A DNA stretch of 64,000 nt from Deltaproteobacteria bacterium (lineage in GTDB: Bacteria; CG2-30-53-67), in the NCBI GenBank assembly GCA_013151235.1, contig JAADIO010000033.1, positions 45,240 through 109,239 of the forward strand, in the 5' to 3' direction. Positions 26,073 to 35,076 of this stretch are shown here, piece after piece. Position 1 is the stretch's first letter, and the number at the start of each line of letters is the position of its first letter. Both the position numbers and the translations under genes were made by a program. A model generated the notes under the pieces. The model was not told where the DNA came from, made no database searches, and worked only from the letters and a program-made list of their open reading frames with translations.

Positions 26073-27709
26073 ATCAAAATCATGAACTAACGCTCCATGA
26101 GTTTCCCTATATCATCCGCTGGAGGGAGGACCGTTGCACACGGTGCGGACGCTGTACCGCCGTCTGTCCGGTCCATGCCATTGAACCGACGGTCTTCTCT
26201 CGGCGGGTCGTAAAATCCGAAGGGAGCACCCCCACACCGAAAACGGAACGGCGTGTCCTGGAGGGGATCAGGCAGGTCACGGAGATCGACCGCTACTGTA
26301 CCGGCTGCTCCACCTGCGCCCTCGTCTGCCCGAACGTGGCGATCGAGCCGGAATACAATCCCCGGCACAAGTTTCTCTTTTACAAGAACCGGGGAGGCGT
26401 TCCCTATAAGCGGGGCGGGCGGCGGAATGACCCGACCCCCTCGACGGTCGACCAGTTGAAATTCACCCGGATCTCCATGCTCACCGACCCGGCCCTTGAT
26501 GCCGGACGTCATGAATTCCGCATCCGGACCCTCCTGGGCCGGAACCTTCCTCCGGAAAAACTCCCGCTGGAGACACGGGACGGCAAACTCTCGGTCCGAA
26601 AAGAAACCGGTTTCATCCCGCCGGTGCGGGAGATCTTTCCGATCCGGATCGGGAGCATGTCGATCGGAGCGCTCTCTCCCCATATGTGGGAGGGGCTGGC
26701 GATGGGGGTTGCCTATCTCAACGAGGTGGAAGGCCTCCCGGTCGTCATGTGCACCGGAGAAGGGGGGATCCCGCCGCGCCTTTTGAAGTCCCGGTTCGCC
26801 AAATATATGATTCTTCAGATTGCCTCGGGCTACTTCGGTTGGGACGAAATCGTCCATGCCATTCCGGAGATGACGGAAGACCCGGCGGCCATCGAAATCA
26901 AGTACGGACAGGGAGCCAAGCCCGGCGACGGCGGTCTCCTCATGGCCTACAAGGTCCTGAAACTGATCGCCAAAATCCGGGGTGTGCCGATGTACATTGA
27001 TCTGGCCTCTCCCCCGACGCATCAGACGAAATATTCCATCGAGGAGGCCGTCGCGAAGATGATCCAGTCCATGTCGATGGCCTGGGGGTTCCGGGTTCCC
27101 GTTTACCCGAAGATCTCAGGAACCAAAACGGCCCAGGCGGTCCTGAATAATCTGGCCCGGAACCCTTATGCGGCGGCCCTCTGCATTGATGGTGAAGACG
27201 GCGGGACCGGTGCGGCCTACAACGTCTCCATGGACAAGATGGGACACCCCATCGCCTCCAATATCCGGGACTGCTACCTGGACCTGGTGAAGCAGGGGAA
27301 GCAGAACGAACTCCCCCTGATTGCCGCCGGCGGGATCGGCAAGGGAGGCAACCTCGCCGCCAATGCCGCTGCCATGATCATGTTAGGCGCCTCGGCGGTA
27401 GATATTGGGAAATATATTATGCAGGCAACCGCCGACTGCCTCGGCAACGAATACAACCGGTGCAATCTCTGTAACACGGGCCGCTGTCCGCGGGGGATCA
27501 CTACCCAGGATCCCCGTCTCTACCGACGTCTCGATCCGGACCGTGTAGCGGAACGGGTCGTCGATGTCTTCAAGTCAGCCGATGTGGAACTGCGGAAAGT
27601 CTTCGCCCCCCTGGGAAGAAGCACGGAACTGCCCATTGGGATGTCCGACGCCTTGGGCGTAGCCAACAAGGAGATCGCCGACCGCTTGAAGATCAGCTAT
27701 GTCTGTTAG
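26051..27709 (+). CDS. Glutamate synthase FMN-binding subunit with ferredoxin domain
   Basis: 552 residues. An N-terminal two-cluster ferredoxin (CTRCGRCTAVCPVHAI about residues 30-45; CTGCSTCALVCPNVAI about 82-97) precedes a TIM-barrel glutamate synthase core (MCTGEGGIP, KYGQGAKPGDGGLL, SGTKTAQAVLNNLARNPYA, IDGEDGGTGAA). CNLCNTGRCPRGI resembles the 3Fe-4S region. It makes glutamate from 2-oxoglutarate and ammonia channelled from the partner subunit. GGAGG lies 7 bases before the ATG, inside the preceding gene. Confidence 0.93.
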   Translation: MESAERLDQNHELTLHEFPYIIRWREDRCTRCGRCTAVCPVHAIEPTVFSRRVVKSEGSTPTPKTERRVLEGIRQVTEIDRYCTGCSTCALVCPNVAIEPEYNPRHKFLFYKNRGGVPYKRGGRRNDPTPSTVDQLKFTRISMLTDPALDAGRHEFRIRTLLGRNLPPEKLPLETRDGKLSVRKETGFIPPVREIFPIRIGSMSIGALSPHMWEGLAMGVAYLNEVEGLPVVMCTGEGGIPPRLLKSRFAKYMILQIASGYFGWDEIVHAIPEMTEDPAAIEIKYGQGAKPGDGGLLMAYKVLKLIAKIRGVPMYIDLASPPTHQTKYSIEEAVAKMIQSMSMAWGFRVPVYPKISGTKTAQAVLNNLARNPYAAALCIDGEDGGTGAAYNVSMDKMGHPIASNIRDCYLDLVKQGKQNELPLIAAGGIGKGGNLAANAAAMIMLGASAVDIGKYIMQATADCLGNEYNRCNLCNTGRCPRGITTQDPRLYRRLDPDRVAERVVDVFKSADVELRKVFAPLGRSTELPIGMSDALGVANKEIADRLKISYVC

Positions 27710-27814
27710 ACTGTAGCACCGGGGTTGATCCCAGGTGCGGACGAGACGACCGAGGGAAGGAAGCGGGAAACAGAATTAGGCACAACCGATCAACTGATAT
27801 CGAGGATGAAATAG

Positions 27815-30133
27815 ATGGTCATCAAAGGGAATATTAAAGGCAAACGGGTCCCCTCCCGCGAATTGGAAGAACAGATCCAACAGGCCGTCCGGGATGGGAA
27901 AAGAACCTTGTCCATCCAGGCCGACGGTCAGCACGGGATCGGCGGCCGGATCTGGCCGATGGGAAAAAAGGTTAAGATTACCGTTACCGGTCCCACGGGA
28001 CAGCGACTCGGCAGCATGGGAATGGGAGGCACGGAGATCGTCGTCAAGGGAAATGCATCCGACGACGTCGGCTGGATCAATTGCGGTGCAAAGATCACGG
28101 TCTTGGGCGACGTCACGAACGGTGCCCACAACGCCGGCGCCCAGGGAATCCTCTACGTGCAGGGTGGCGGCGGCGCCCGTTGTGATACCATGACCAAGCA
28201 TAATCCCCGTTTCGAACCGCTTCAGTCCTGGTACTTCCGGGATGTAGGTGACTCCTTTGCGGAATTCAAAGCGGGGGGAATTGCTGTTGTCTGCGGGGTC
28301 AACCCCCGAAACCCGGAGAACATCCTGGGTTATCGTCCCTGTGTCGGAATGGTGGGTGGAACCATCTATTTTAACGGGCCCATCCAGGGATTCAGCGACA
28401 AAGACGTCCGGCTGGCCGATCTGACTCCCCGGGACTGGGAGTGGTTGACGCTGAACATCAAACCTTATCTCAAGGCGATCGACCGGATGGAATATCTTGA
28501 GGAATTGACCCGATCGCCGGATGACTGGAAAAAACTGATCGCCTATACCCCGGCGGAAAAGACCGAACGCCGCGGCCGCAAGATCCCGATGACGGAGTTC
28601 CGCGAAGCGGTTTGGGAAAAAGGGACCGGAAAGGGGGGAATCTTTGGGGAATATCTCGAACATGAAGCGACGATTCTTCCCTATATCACGACCGGGCCGG
28701 ACCGTCGGTTCCGGCCGGTCTGGAGTAACGACCGGTATCTTCCTCCCTGCGCCTACGCCTGTCCGTCCCGGATCCCATCACACAAACGAGCGAATCTGAT
28801 CCGGCAGAACCGTCTGGAAGACGCCCTGGCCCTGGTCCTGCAGTACAGCCCCTTCCCGGCCTCCGTCTGCGGCCAGGTCTGTCCGAATCTCTGCATGGAC
28901 GCCTGTACCCGGGGCCGGATCGACCAGCCGCTCGACATCAAGAGCCTCGGAAGTCTCAGCCTAGAACTACCGGCCCCGGAAAAGGCCCGTTCCACCGGCA
29001 ATACCGTGGCGATTATCGGTGCCGGACCAGCGGGACTCTCCGCCGCCTGGCAGCTGGCCCTTCGGGGTCACACCGTGGATCTGTATGAGTCCACAGGGAA
29101 ATTAGGCGGCAAGCTGGAGCTCTGTATTCCCAGGGAACGGCTCCCCCAGGAGATCCTGGCGAAAGAAATTTCACGGTTTGAGGAGATGGGCATCAATGTA
29201 CACCTGAACCGGAAGATCACCCGGAACCTCTTCAAAAAACTCTATAAGGAACATGAAGTCGTCATCGTCGCCTGCGGCGCCCATGAGCCCAGAGTCCTCC
29301 GTTTTGAAGGGATGGAGGATGTCACTCCCGGAATCGAATTTCTCAAGGAGATTAACTACGGGGAGACGAAGAACCTGAAAGGAAAAGAGGTCGTCGTCAT
29401 CGGCGCCGGCAACGTCGGCATGGACATCGCCTGCCAAGCCTATGCCTGCGGGGCGAAATCGGTAACGGCCGTCGATATCCAGCCCCCGGCCAGTTTCGGT
29501 AAGGAACAGGAGATGGCCCGGGAACGCGGGACAAAGATCCTCTATCCCAAAGTGACTAAAAAATACAGCAAACGGGCAAAGAAGATCACCTTCGATGACG
29601 GGACCTCTATTCACGCCGACGAGGTGATTATCTCCATCGGAGAAGTGCCGGTCCTTGATTTTCTCCCCCCAGAGATTCACACGGAGCGGGGTTATATCGT
29701 AGCCAACAAACTCGGTCAGAGTTCCGATGTCAAGGTCTTTGCCGTAGGAGATGCCACACAGCCGGGTCTCATTACCCACGCCATCGGCCAGGGGCGGATC
29801 GCCGCCGATGTGATTCATCATCAAATGATGAGCTATGATTATGTTCCCGAGGAGGAACAGGTCATTCCCTATGAACGGATCCGGACCGTTTACTACGAGA
29901 ACTCCCATCCCGGGGAATTCGTCCCGGAAGAAGAAGCCAACCGCTGCATGTCCTGCGGTTCCTGCCGGGACTGCGGGATGTGTGAAACGAGCTGTTACTA
30001 TAACGCCATTTCACGAGTGCAAGGGGAAGAAGGAAGTTTCGAGTACGTTGTAGATGACCGTCTTTGTATCGGCTGCGGTTTCTGTGCGGGAATCTGCCCA
30101 TGTGGGGTCTGGGAGATGAAAGAAAACGTCTGA
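27815..30133 (+). CDS. Glutamate synthase GXGXG domain fused to NAD(P)H oxidoreductase
   Basis: 772 residues joining three parts. Residues 1-250 are the right-handed helix GXGXG domain of the large subunit. Residues 305-370 hold the cysteine region CAYACPSRIP and CGQVCPNLCMDAC that binds 4Fe-4S clusters in GltD-like proteins. Residues 395-690 have FAD (VAIIGAGPAGLSAAW) and NAD(P)H (VVVIGAGNVGMD) folds. The end (about 705-765) is another two-cluster ferredoxin (CMSCGSCRDCGMC, CIGCGFCAGICPCG). It likely brings electrons from NAD(P)H or ferredoxin to the FMN subunit. GAGG precedes the ATG; 105 bases separate it from the FMN-subunit gene. Confidence 0.93.
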   Translation: MVIKGNIKGKRVPSRELEEQIQQAVRDGKRTLSIQADGQHGIGGRIWPMGKKVKITVTGPTGQRLGSMGMGGTEIVVKGNASDDVGWINCGAKITVLGDVTNGAHNAGAQGILYVQGGGGARCDTMTKHNPRFEPLQSWYFRDVGDSFAEFKAGGIAVVCGVNPRNPENILGYRPCVGMVGGTIYFNGPIQGFSDKDVRLADLTPRDWEWLTLNIKPYLKAIDRMEYLEELTRSPDDWKKLIAYTPAEKTERRGRKIPMTEFREAVWEKGTGKGGIFGEYLEHEATILPYITTGPDRRFRPVWSNDRYLPPCAYACPSRIPSHKRANLIRQNRLEDALALVLQYSPFPASVCGQVCPNLCMDACTRGRIDQPLDIKSLGSLSLELPAPEKARSTGNTVAIIGAGPAGLSAAWQLALRGHTVDLYESTGKLGGKLELCIPRERLPQEILAKEISRFEEMGINVHLNRKITRNLFKKLYKEHEVVIVACGAHEPRVLRFEGMEDVTPGIEFLKEINYGETKNLKGKEVVVIGAGNVGMDIACQAYACGAKSVTAVDIQPPASFGKEQEMARERGTKILYPKVTKKYSKRAKKITFDDGTSIHADEVIISIGEVPVLDFLPPEIHTERGYIVANKLGQSSDVKVFAVGDATQPGLITHAIGQGRIAADVIHHQMMSYDYVPEEEQVIPYERIRTVYYENSHPGEFVPEEEANRCMSCGSCRDCGMCETSCYYNAISRVQGEEGSFEYVVDDRLCIGCGFCAGICPCGVWEMKENV

Positions 30134-30232
30134 TGGTTCGACAACCTCACCATGCACGGTCTGTTTTTATATAACGGACTTTTTTCATTTACTCCAAAGC
30201 CGGTCGGAGAAAAAATGGAAAGCCCCGGAACT

Positions 30233-31444
30233 CTACATTCCTAAACCGGCGAGCAGATCATCCACATCCTGTTGACTGCCAACACCTGCCCGGCAAACGC
30301 TTTCGCTTGATTCCTGGTCCTGCGCATAGAACTCCACGGCTAATTCCGGGTTCATCACACAAAGGATTTCTCGCAGGGTCCCCGTCAATGTGTTGATCTG
30401 CTGACTGACCTTGTCGGCAAACTGTAAACTCATCTCCGCTTCATCAATCCAGGGGAGGGCCTCTTCGGGAACCTGGTTCCGAAGCTTGTCCAGAATTTTC
30501 ACAATCGTTTCGGTATTGCCGGCGATCCCCTCCCGGACATGCTGCGTCTTCTGGTTGAAATCCGAGGCATCGACGATCTCTTCCAGTTTCTCCAGAACGG
30601 AATTGTAGAGTCCCAGGGTTTTTTCCCGTTCCTCGATCCTGTGATAGCGATCGAGAAAGGCAACCAACTGGTTTTTGAAAAAGTGCACCAGATCAACGAT
30701 CCGTCCGTCATCGATCGGTATCTTTTTTGTCGGCCGCACCTCTATGGAACCCACATAGTCGGCCTTGCTGAAAAAGACCCGGACCGAACCATTCTCACAG
30801 GTAAAATTTTTTTCGGCATTGCGGATTTCTTCCCGGAGTTTATTCCGTTTTTCCGGATCTTCCTCAAAATCGATCATGCACTCCATCCCCAGGTCACGGA
30901 AGGTATCGACGACCCGGTGGCAGGCCATTTCAAGATCGAGGGTCTCCTGAAGGTACTGACCGCAATGGACGAGCCCTGCCAGATCTTCATGCAACCGGGT
31001 CAGTGCCTCGGCATATTCTTCCGCAAGTTTTTTGGATACTTCCAGCGCATGATACTCCTCCCGTTTTTTCCACTGGGCCCGGCCCGATCTCGCCATCTGA
31101 AAAAGCATCAAGTCCGAGGCCTCTTTCGATCGAGGTTTCTCCATAAGCATGGCATCATCGGGCACCGTGAATCCATTGGTGATGGCCGGAATCATTTCGT
31201 CATCAACAACCACTGCACAGAGAATCCCCGGAAAGCGCCTGACGAGCCCGTCGAAGATCCAGAAGGCATCCCGGGTCGGAGGATCATGCAAAATGAGTAT
31301 CGACGCCCTGGAACAGGTGGAGAGCAACTCCACCGCCTCCTCTTCCGTCTCCACAAAATGGGTCAAAACATTCTCAGCGATTCTCTCCTTCGAATGAGAA
31401 AAGGGGATCGCGCCCAGAGCAATCACATGCCATTCCCGGTCCAT
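30233..31444 (-). CDS. Pseudo-receiver protein with a CheZ-like CheY-binding tail
   Basis: 403 residues from the ATG at 31444 (a GTG at 31561 would add 39). Residues 1-125 look like a receiver-type alpha/beta domain (HVIALGAIPFS, ASILILHDPP, ILCAVVVDDEM). The middle is helical. Near the end LQFADKVSQQINTLTGTLREIL resembles the CheZ phosphatase helix, and the last 14 residues SQQDVDDLLAGLGM closely match the CheZ C-terminal CheY-binding peptide as I recall it (SQDQVDDLLDSLGF). I infer a protein that docks on a phosphorylated CheY-like regulator. No chemotaxis gene is nearby. It is not a standard CheZ in length or N-terminus. Confidence 0.6.
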   Translation of the reverse strand: MDREWHVIALGAIPFSHSKERIAENVLTHFVETEEEAVELLSTCSRASILILHDPPTRDAFWIFDGLVRRFPGILCAVVVDDEMIPAITNGFTVPDDAMLMEKPRSKEASDLMLFQMARSGRAQWKKREEYHALEVSKKLAEEYAEALTRLHEDLAGLVHCGQYLQETLDLEMACHRVVDTFRDLGMECMIDFEEDPEKRNKLREEIRNAEKNFTCENGSVRVFFSKADYVGSIEVRPTKKIPIDDGRIVDLVHFFKNQLVAFLDRYHRIEEREKTLGLYNSVLEKLEEIVDASDFNQKTQHVREGIAGNTETIVKILDKLRNQVPEEALPWIDEAEMSLQFADKVSQQINTLTGTLREILCVMNPELAVEFYAQDQESSESVCRAGVGSQQDVDDLLAGLGM

Positions 31445-31578
31445 TAACACACTCACTTTTTTTATGGATTGAAGAAGAATATTATGTACACCAGAACTTT
31501 TCGGATATTGGAGAAAAATACTTGAGGATTTTTTTGTGGATTTTTCCTCCGCACGCTTCACCGGCCTGGAAAAAGGGG

Positions 31579-31607
31579 TTTACATCCGCCCCTGTTCAGG
31601 TTACTAT
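31579..31607 (+). promoter_or_regulatory. Promoter of lptFG
   Basis: TTTACA (31579-31584), 17-base spacer, TACTAT (31602-31607), 38 bases before the lptF ATG. Confidence 0.6.
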
Positions 31608-31645
31608 TTTCTCAATTTGCATTCGGATTTCTCTGAAAAGACTTT

Positions 31646-32842
31646 ATGAAAAGAATCCTGCCTCGTTATATTCAAAAAGAGATCCTGCCGCCTTTCGTTC
31701 TCTCTTTGGGTATCTTCACTCTTGTGCTTTTCATGCAGAATGCTCTGGAGCTTTCCAACCTGATCATCACAAAAGGCGTCGCCCTTTCGAACATCGCCCG
31801 GATCGTCCTCTATACGCTTCCCCCAACTCTCTGGTTCACCCTTCCGATTTCCTTTCTCACGGCAAATCTGACGGCCCTCAGCCGCCTTTCCGCCGACAAT
31901 GAAGTTGTGGCCATGAATTCCCTCGGGATCGGAATGGGAAGCTTCGTCCGTCCGGTCATGACATTGGGAATTCTCTTGTTCTGCCTTACCTTTGCCGTCG
32001 GTGCCCTGGCCGTTCCCTGGGGACGTATATCCCTAAACCAACTCGTCTACCGGATCTTTCAGGAGAGCGCAACCGCCGGGATCGAACCCAGGGTCTTCAA
32101 TGACAGTTTTACAGACCTGGTGATCTTTGCCGACGGGGTTGACCGGGAAAAGGATCAACTGCAACACGTCCTGATCACCGATTACCGGGGAGCACTGCCG
32201 GAGACCATCTATGCCCAATCCGGAATCATCCATTCCAACCCGGGCAAACTCACCCATACCTTAACGTTGCACAACGGTGCCGTACACCAATACGATGCAC
32301 GAAAAGGGCGGTATCGGCTGATTCATTTCGAGGAGTACCAACTCTCCCTGGTCACTGATGTCGCACCGGTCGTCTATTCCATGAGCCTGGGGGAGAAGAC
32401 CTACCATGAAATGTCGTTGGCGGAGCTCCGCCAGGCATCCCGGGCAGGGAACCCGGCAGAGAGGCGAGACTTCCAGCTCCACTACTATGAAAAATTTGCT
32501 CTCCCTTTTTCCTGTATCATTTTCGGGCTGGTCGCCCTTCCCTTCGGAACCCGTTTCCGGCGTTCGGGAAAGATGATCGGTTTTTCCTGGAGTCTGGTGA
32601 TTGTCTTTGGTTACTACCTCCTCCTGGGCGCAGGACGTCATTTTGAAACAACCAATATGCTTTCTCCCATGATTGCGGTCTGGCTTCCCAACGTTGTTTT
32701 CGGGGGGATCGGGATCACCGCACTGATCCGGACCTCGCGCAGGATCCCGGAGGACCGGGGCTTCCTGGATGAAACGAACGGCCTGTGGCATACCTTCCTG
32801 CACACGACAAGAAGGATCTTGCGAAAACCGTCCGGGAAGTAA
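31646..32842 (+). CDS. lptF: LPS export permease LptF
   Basis: 398 residues with six membrane helices, three on each side of a periplasmic beta-jellyroll (about residues 130-270), the YjgP/YjgQ architecture. It starts MKRILPRYIQKEILPPF. Family segments include SADNEVVAMNSLGIG and YYEKFALPFSCIIFGLVALPFG. LptF with LptG and LptB extracts lipopolysaccharide from the inner membrane. It is followed 11 bases later by lptG. Confidence 0.93.
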   Translation: MKRILPRYIQKEILPPFVLSLGIFTLVLFMQNALELSNLIITKGVALSNIARIVLYTLPPTLWFTLPISFLTANLTALSRLSADNEVVAMNSLGIGMGSFVRPVMTLGILLFCLTFAVGALAVPWGRISLNQLVYRIFQESATAGIEPRVFNDSFTDLVIFADGVDREKDQLQHVLITDYRGALPETIYAQSGIIHSNPGKLTHTLTLHNGAVHQYDARKGRYRLIHFEEYQLSLVTDVAPVVYSMSLGEKTYHEMSLAELRQASRAGNPAERRDFQLHYYEKFALPFSCIIFGLVALPFGTRFRRSGKMIGFSWSLVIVFGYYLLLGAGRHFETTNMLSPMIAVWLPNVVFGGIGITALIRTSRRIPEDRGFLDETNGLWHTFLHTTRRILRKPSGK

Positions 32843-32853
32843 CTGGAAACGAG

Positions 32854-33936
32854 ATGAAAACCCTTTCAAAATATGTTGCCCGAGAATATATCAAGGTCCT
32901 GCTGATCTGCTTCAGCGCCGTTACGACCGTTTACCTGCTGGTCCATTTCCTCGGAAAACTGGATGAGTTTATTGAATTCAAGGCCTCCCTGTCGCTGATC
33001 CTCCGAATGATGCTGCTGAAAATCCCCCGGATTTTCTATGAGGTCCTGCCCATCGTTTCCCTCCTGTCCACCCTGATTACCCTGAGTCTTCTTTCCCGGC
33101 ACAATGAAATCATCGCCATGCGTTCCTGCGGAATCCATCTGAGCAAGCTCCTCATGCCGATCCTCTTCGTCACCTTCCTCCTCTCCATGATGGCGCTGGC
33201 CGACGGGGAATGGCTCGTCCCCTACGCCAATCAGCGCCTCAGTTGGCTTGATGACGTCGCCCTCAAAAAAAAGCCCCACCTCCTGGCCCTGAAGAATAAT
33301 CGGATCTGGTTCCGCACCGGCGCCCACGGATTTTGCAACATCCGAAAAGTCGATCCGGATCGTCGGATCCTGCATAACGTCACACTCTATGATTTCGATA
33401 ATGACTTTAAATTAAGACACCGCCTCGATGCTCAGGTGGTCATCTGGAAGAATTCCGGCTGGATCACACGTAAAGGAACGGAATGGATTTTCTCGGGCGC
33501 CGGGGAAATTCTTAAGGAACGTGCCTTCCATGGGGCCTTCCCATTAAAGGAACCGCTCAAAGAAATCATCAAGGTGGAAAAACCCTCCGGTGCGATGGGC
33601 TATAAGGAACTCCGAACATATATCACCCTCCTGAAAAAGGACGGTTATCCCACGGCCGGCTACGAGGTTGACCTTTATGCCAAGATCTCCTATACCATGA
33701 TCAGCTTCATTATGGTTCTTCTGGGAATCCCCTTCGCGCTGCACACCAACCGCAAGGGGGGCCTTGCTTTCAGTATCGGAATCAGCCTGGTGGTGGGATT
33801 CATCTATTGGCTGGCCTTTTCGGTCGGGCTCTCCTTCGGGCATGGGAGCCTGATGCCCCCCCTTCTTGCAGCGTGGATCGCCAACCTTTTCTTCGGAACG
33901 GCAGCGGGCTACCGGCTTGCCAGGGTACGATTCTGA
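32854..33936 (+). CDS. lptG: LPS export permease LptG
   Basis: 360 residues, same six-helix and jellyroll layout as LptF (MKTLSKYVAREYIKVLL; SRHNEIIAMRSCGIH; DLYAKISYTMISFIMVLLGIP). The frame is open upstream to 32785, inside lptF, but the ATG at 32854 follows CTGGAAACGAG. Which of the pair is F and which G is assigned by order and by the typical start motif. Confidence 0.92.
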   Translation: MKTLSKYVAREYIKVLLICFSAVTTVYLLVHFLGKLDEFIEFKASLSLILRMMLLKIPRIFYEVLPIVSLLSTLITLSLLSRHNEIIAMRSCGIHLSKLLMPILFVTFLLSMMALADGEWLVPYANQRLSWLDDVALKKKPHLLALKNNRIWFRTGAHGFCNIRKVDPDRRILHNVTLYDFDNDFKLRHRLDAQVVIWKNSGWITRKGTEWIFSGAGEILKERAFHGAFPLKEPLKEIIKVEKPSGAMGYKELRTYITLLKKDGYPTAGYEVDLYAKISYTMISFIMVLLGIPFALHTNRKGGLAFSIGISLVVGFIYWLAFSVGLSFGHGSLMPPLLAAWIANLFFGTAAGYRLARVRF

Positions 33937-33970
33937 CCCCGGAGAAACCGATATACGACGGGAAAAAGGA

Positions 33971-35002
33971 TCAGGAAGACGATTCAGGGGTCTCTTCTTC
34001 CCCGCCGGCAAGGCGGGCCAATTCCACCAACTGTTCCGGTTTCCCTACACAGATCAGACGGTCCCCCGCCTCCAGAATGGTCGAGGGAGCCAGGCTGGTA
34101 TTCATGGTACCATCCTCCTTCTTAACGGCCACAATCAGGAGCCCTAATTCTTCCCGAATCCGGGAGTCTACGATTCGGACACCGTTGAAAGAAGAAGAAC
34201 CGGAAATACGGATGGCATCAAGACGGAAGCCCATCTTGCCGTCTCGGCTGACCGCAGTCTCCAGAAAACTTGCGACATGGGGCCGGAAGATCGATTGGGC
34301 GATTTTGGAGGCCCCGATCAGGTAGGGAGAAACCACCATATCGGCCCCGGCCCGTTTGAACTTCTTTTCCGCCCCCTCCCCGCCGGCACGGGTAATAATC
34401 TTCAACTTTGCCTTGATTTCACGGGCGCTCAAAACCACATAGAGGTTTTCCGCATCGGAAGTCAAAACCGAGATTAGTCCTGTGGCCCGTTCAATCCCCG
34501 CCGACAGAAGGGTCTCATCCTGTGTTGCATCTCCCTGAATGACGACATGTCCCTTCTCATGAATCTCCGTAACCACCTCGGGGTCTTTCTCAATCACGAC
34601 AAAGGGAAACATCGCCGCAGCAAATTCCGAGCAGATATGTTTCCCCATTCGGCCGTACCCGCAGATAATATAGTGTTCCTTTAACCGTTTAATTTTCTCG
34701 TTCACCTTCTTCCTCCCAAGCACTTCCCGGATCTCCCCTTCGAGGAGGATCCCGATGGCCGTTTTGAAAACATAGGCAACCGTCCCGACCCCAACGAGAA
34801 TCAGGACAACCGTAAAGATTCTTCCTGCCGTATCCATCCGATGCACTTCCATAAAACCGATCGTGGAAAGGGTGATCACCGTCATGTAGAGTGCATCGGT
34901 TACTCCCCACCCCTCAATCATCATGTACCCCACGATTCCAAAGGCCATGATCCCTGCAAGGATCAGCAGTGAAACTTTCAGCTTTTTGATCGGATTGACC
35001 AA
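33971..35002 (-). CDS. Two-helix potassium channel with RCK (TrkA-N/TrkA-C) domains
   Basis: 343 residues. Two membrane helices flank a pore loop (TVITLSTIGFMEV, filter residues 47-52), then a Rossmann RCK domain (YIICGYGRMGKHICSEFA, then GDATQDETLL) and a TrkA-C domain. The filter reads TIGFME instead of TVGYGD, so the last filter Gly is Met. The start is a TTG, supported by GGGAGG five bases upstream. It probably mediates gated K+ flux. It is convergent with lptG, 34 bases apart. Confidence 0.88.
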   Translation of the reverse strand: MVNPIKKLKVSLLILAGIMAFGIVGYMMIEGWGVTDALYMTVITLSTIGFMEVHRMDTAGRIFTVVLILVGVGTVAYVFKTAIGILLEGEIREVLGRKKVNEKIKRLKEHYIICGYGRMGKHICSEFAAAMFPFVVIEKDPEVVTEIHEKGHVVIQGDATQDETLLSAGIERATGLISVLTSDAENLYVVLSAREIKAKLKIITRAGGEGAEKKFKRAGADMVVSPYLIGASKIAQSIFRPHVASFLETAVSRDGKMGFRLDAIRISGSSSFNGVRIVDSRIREELGLLIVAVKKEDGTMNTSLAPSTILEAGDRLICVGKPEQLVELARLAGGEEETPESSS

Positions 35003-35076
35003 TCGATCCTCCCGGACATGAAATTCAGATGCACAATCTCGAAAACTCTTAAGATATCAAACGCCTCGGAGAAAAG

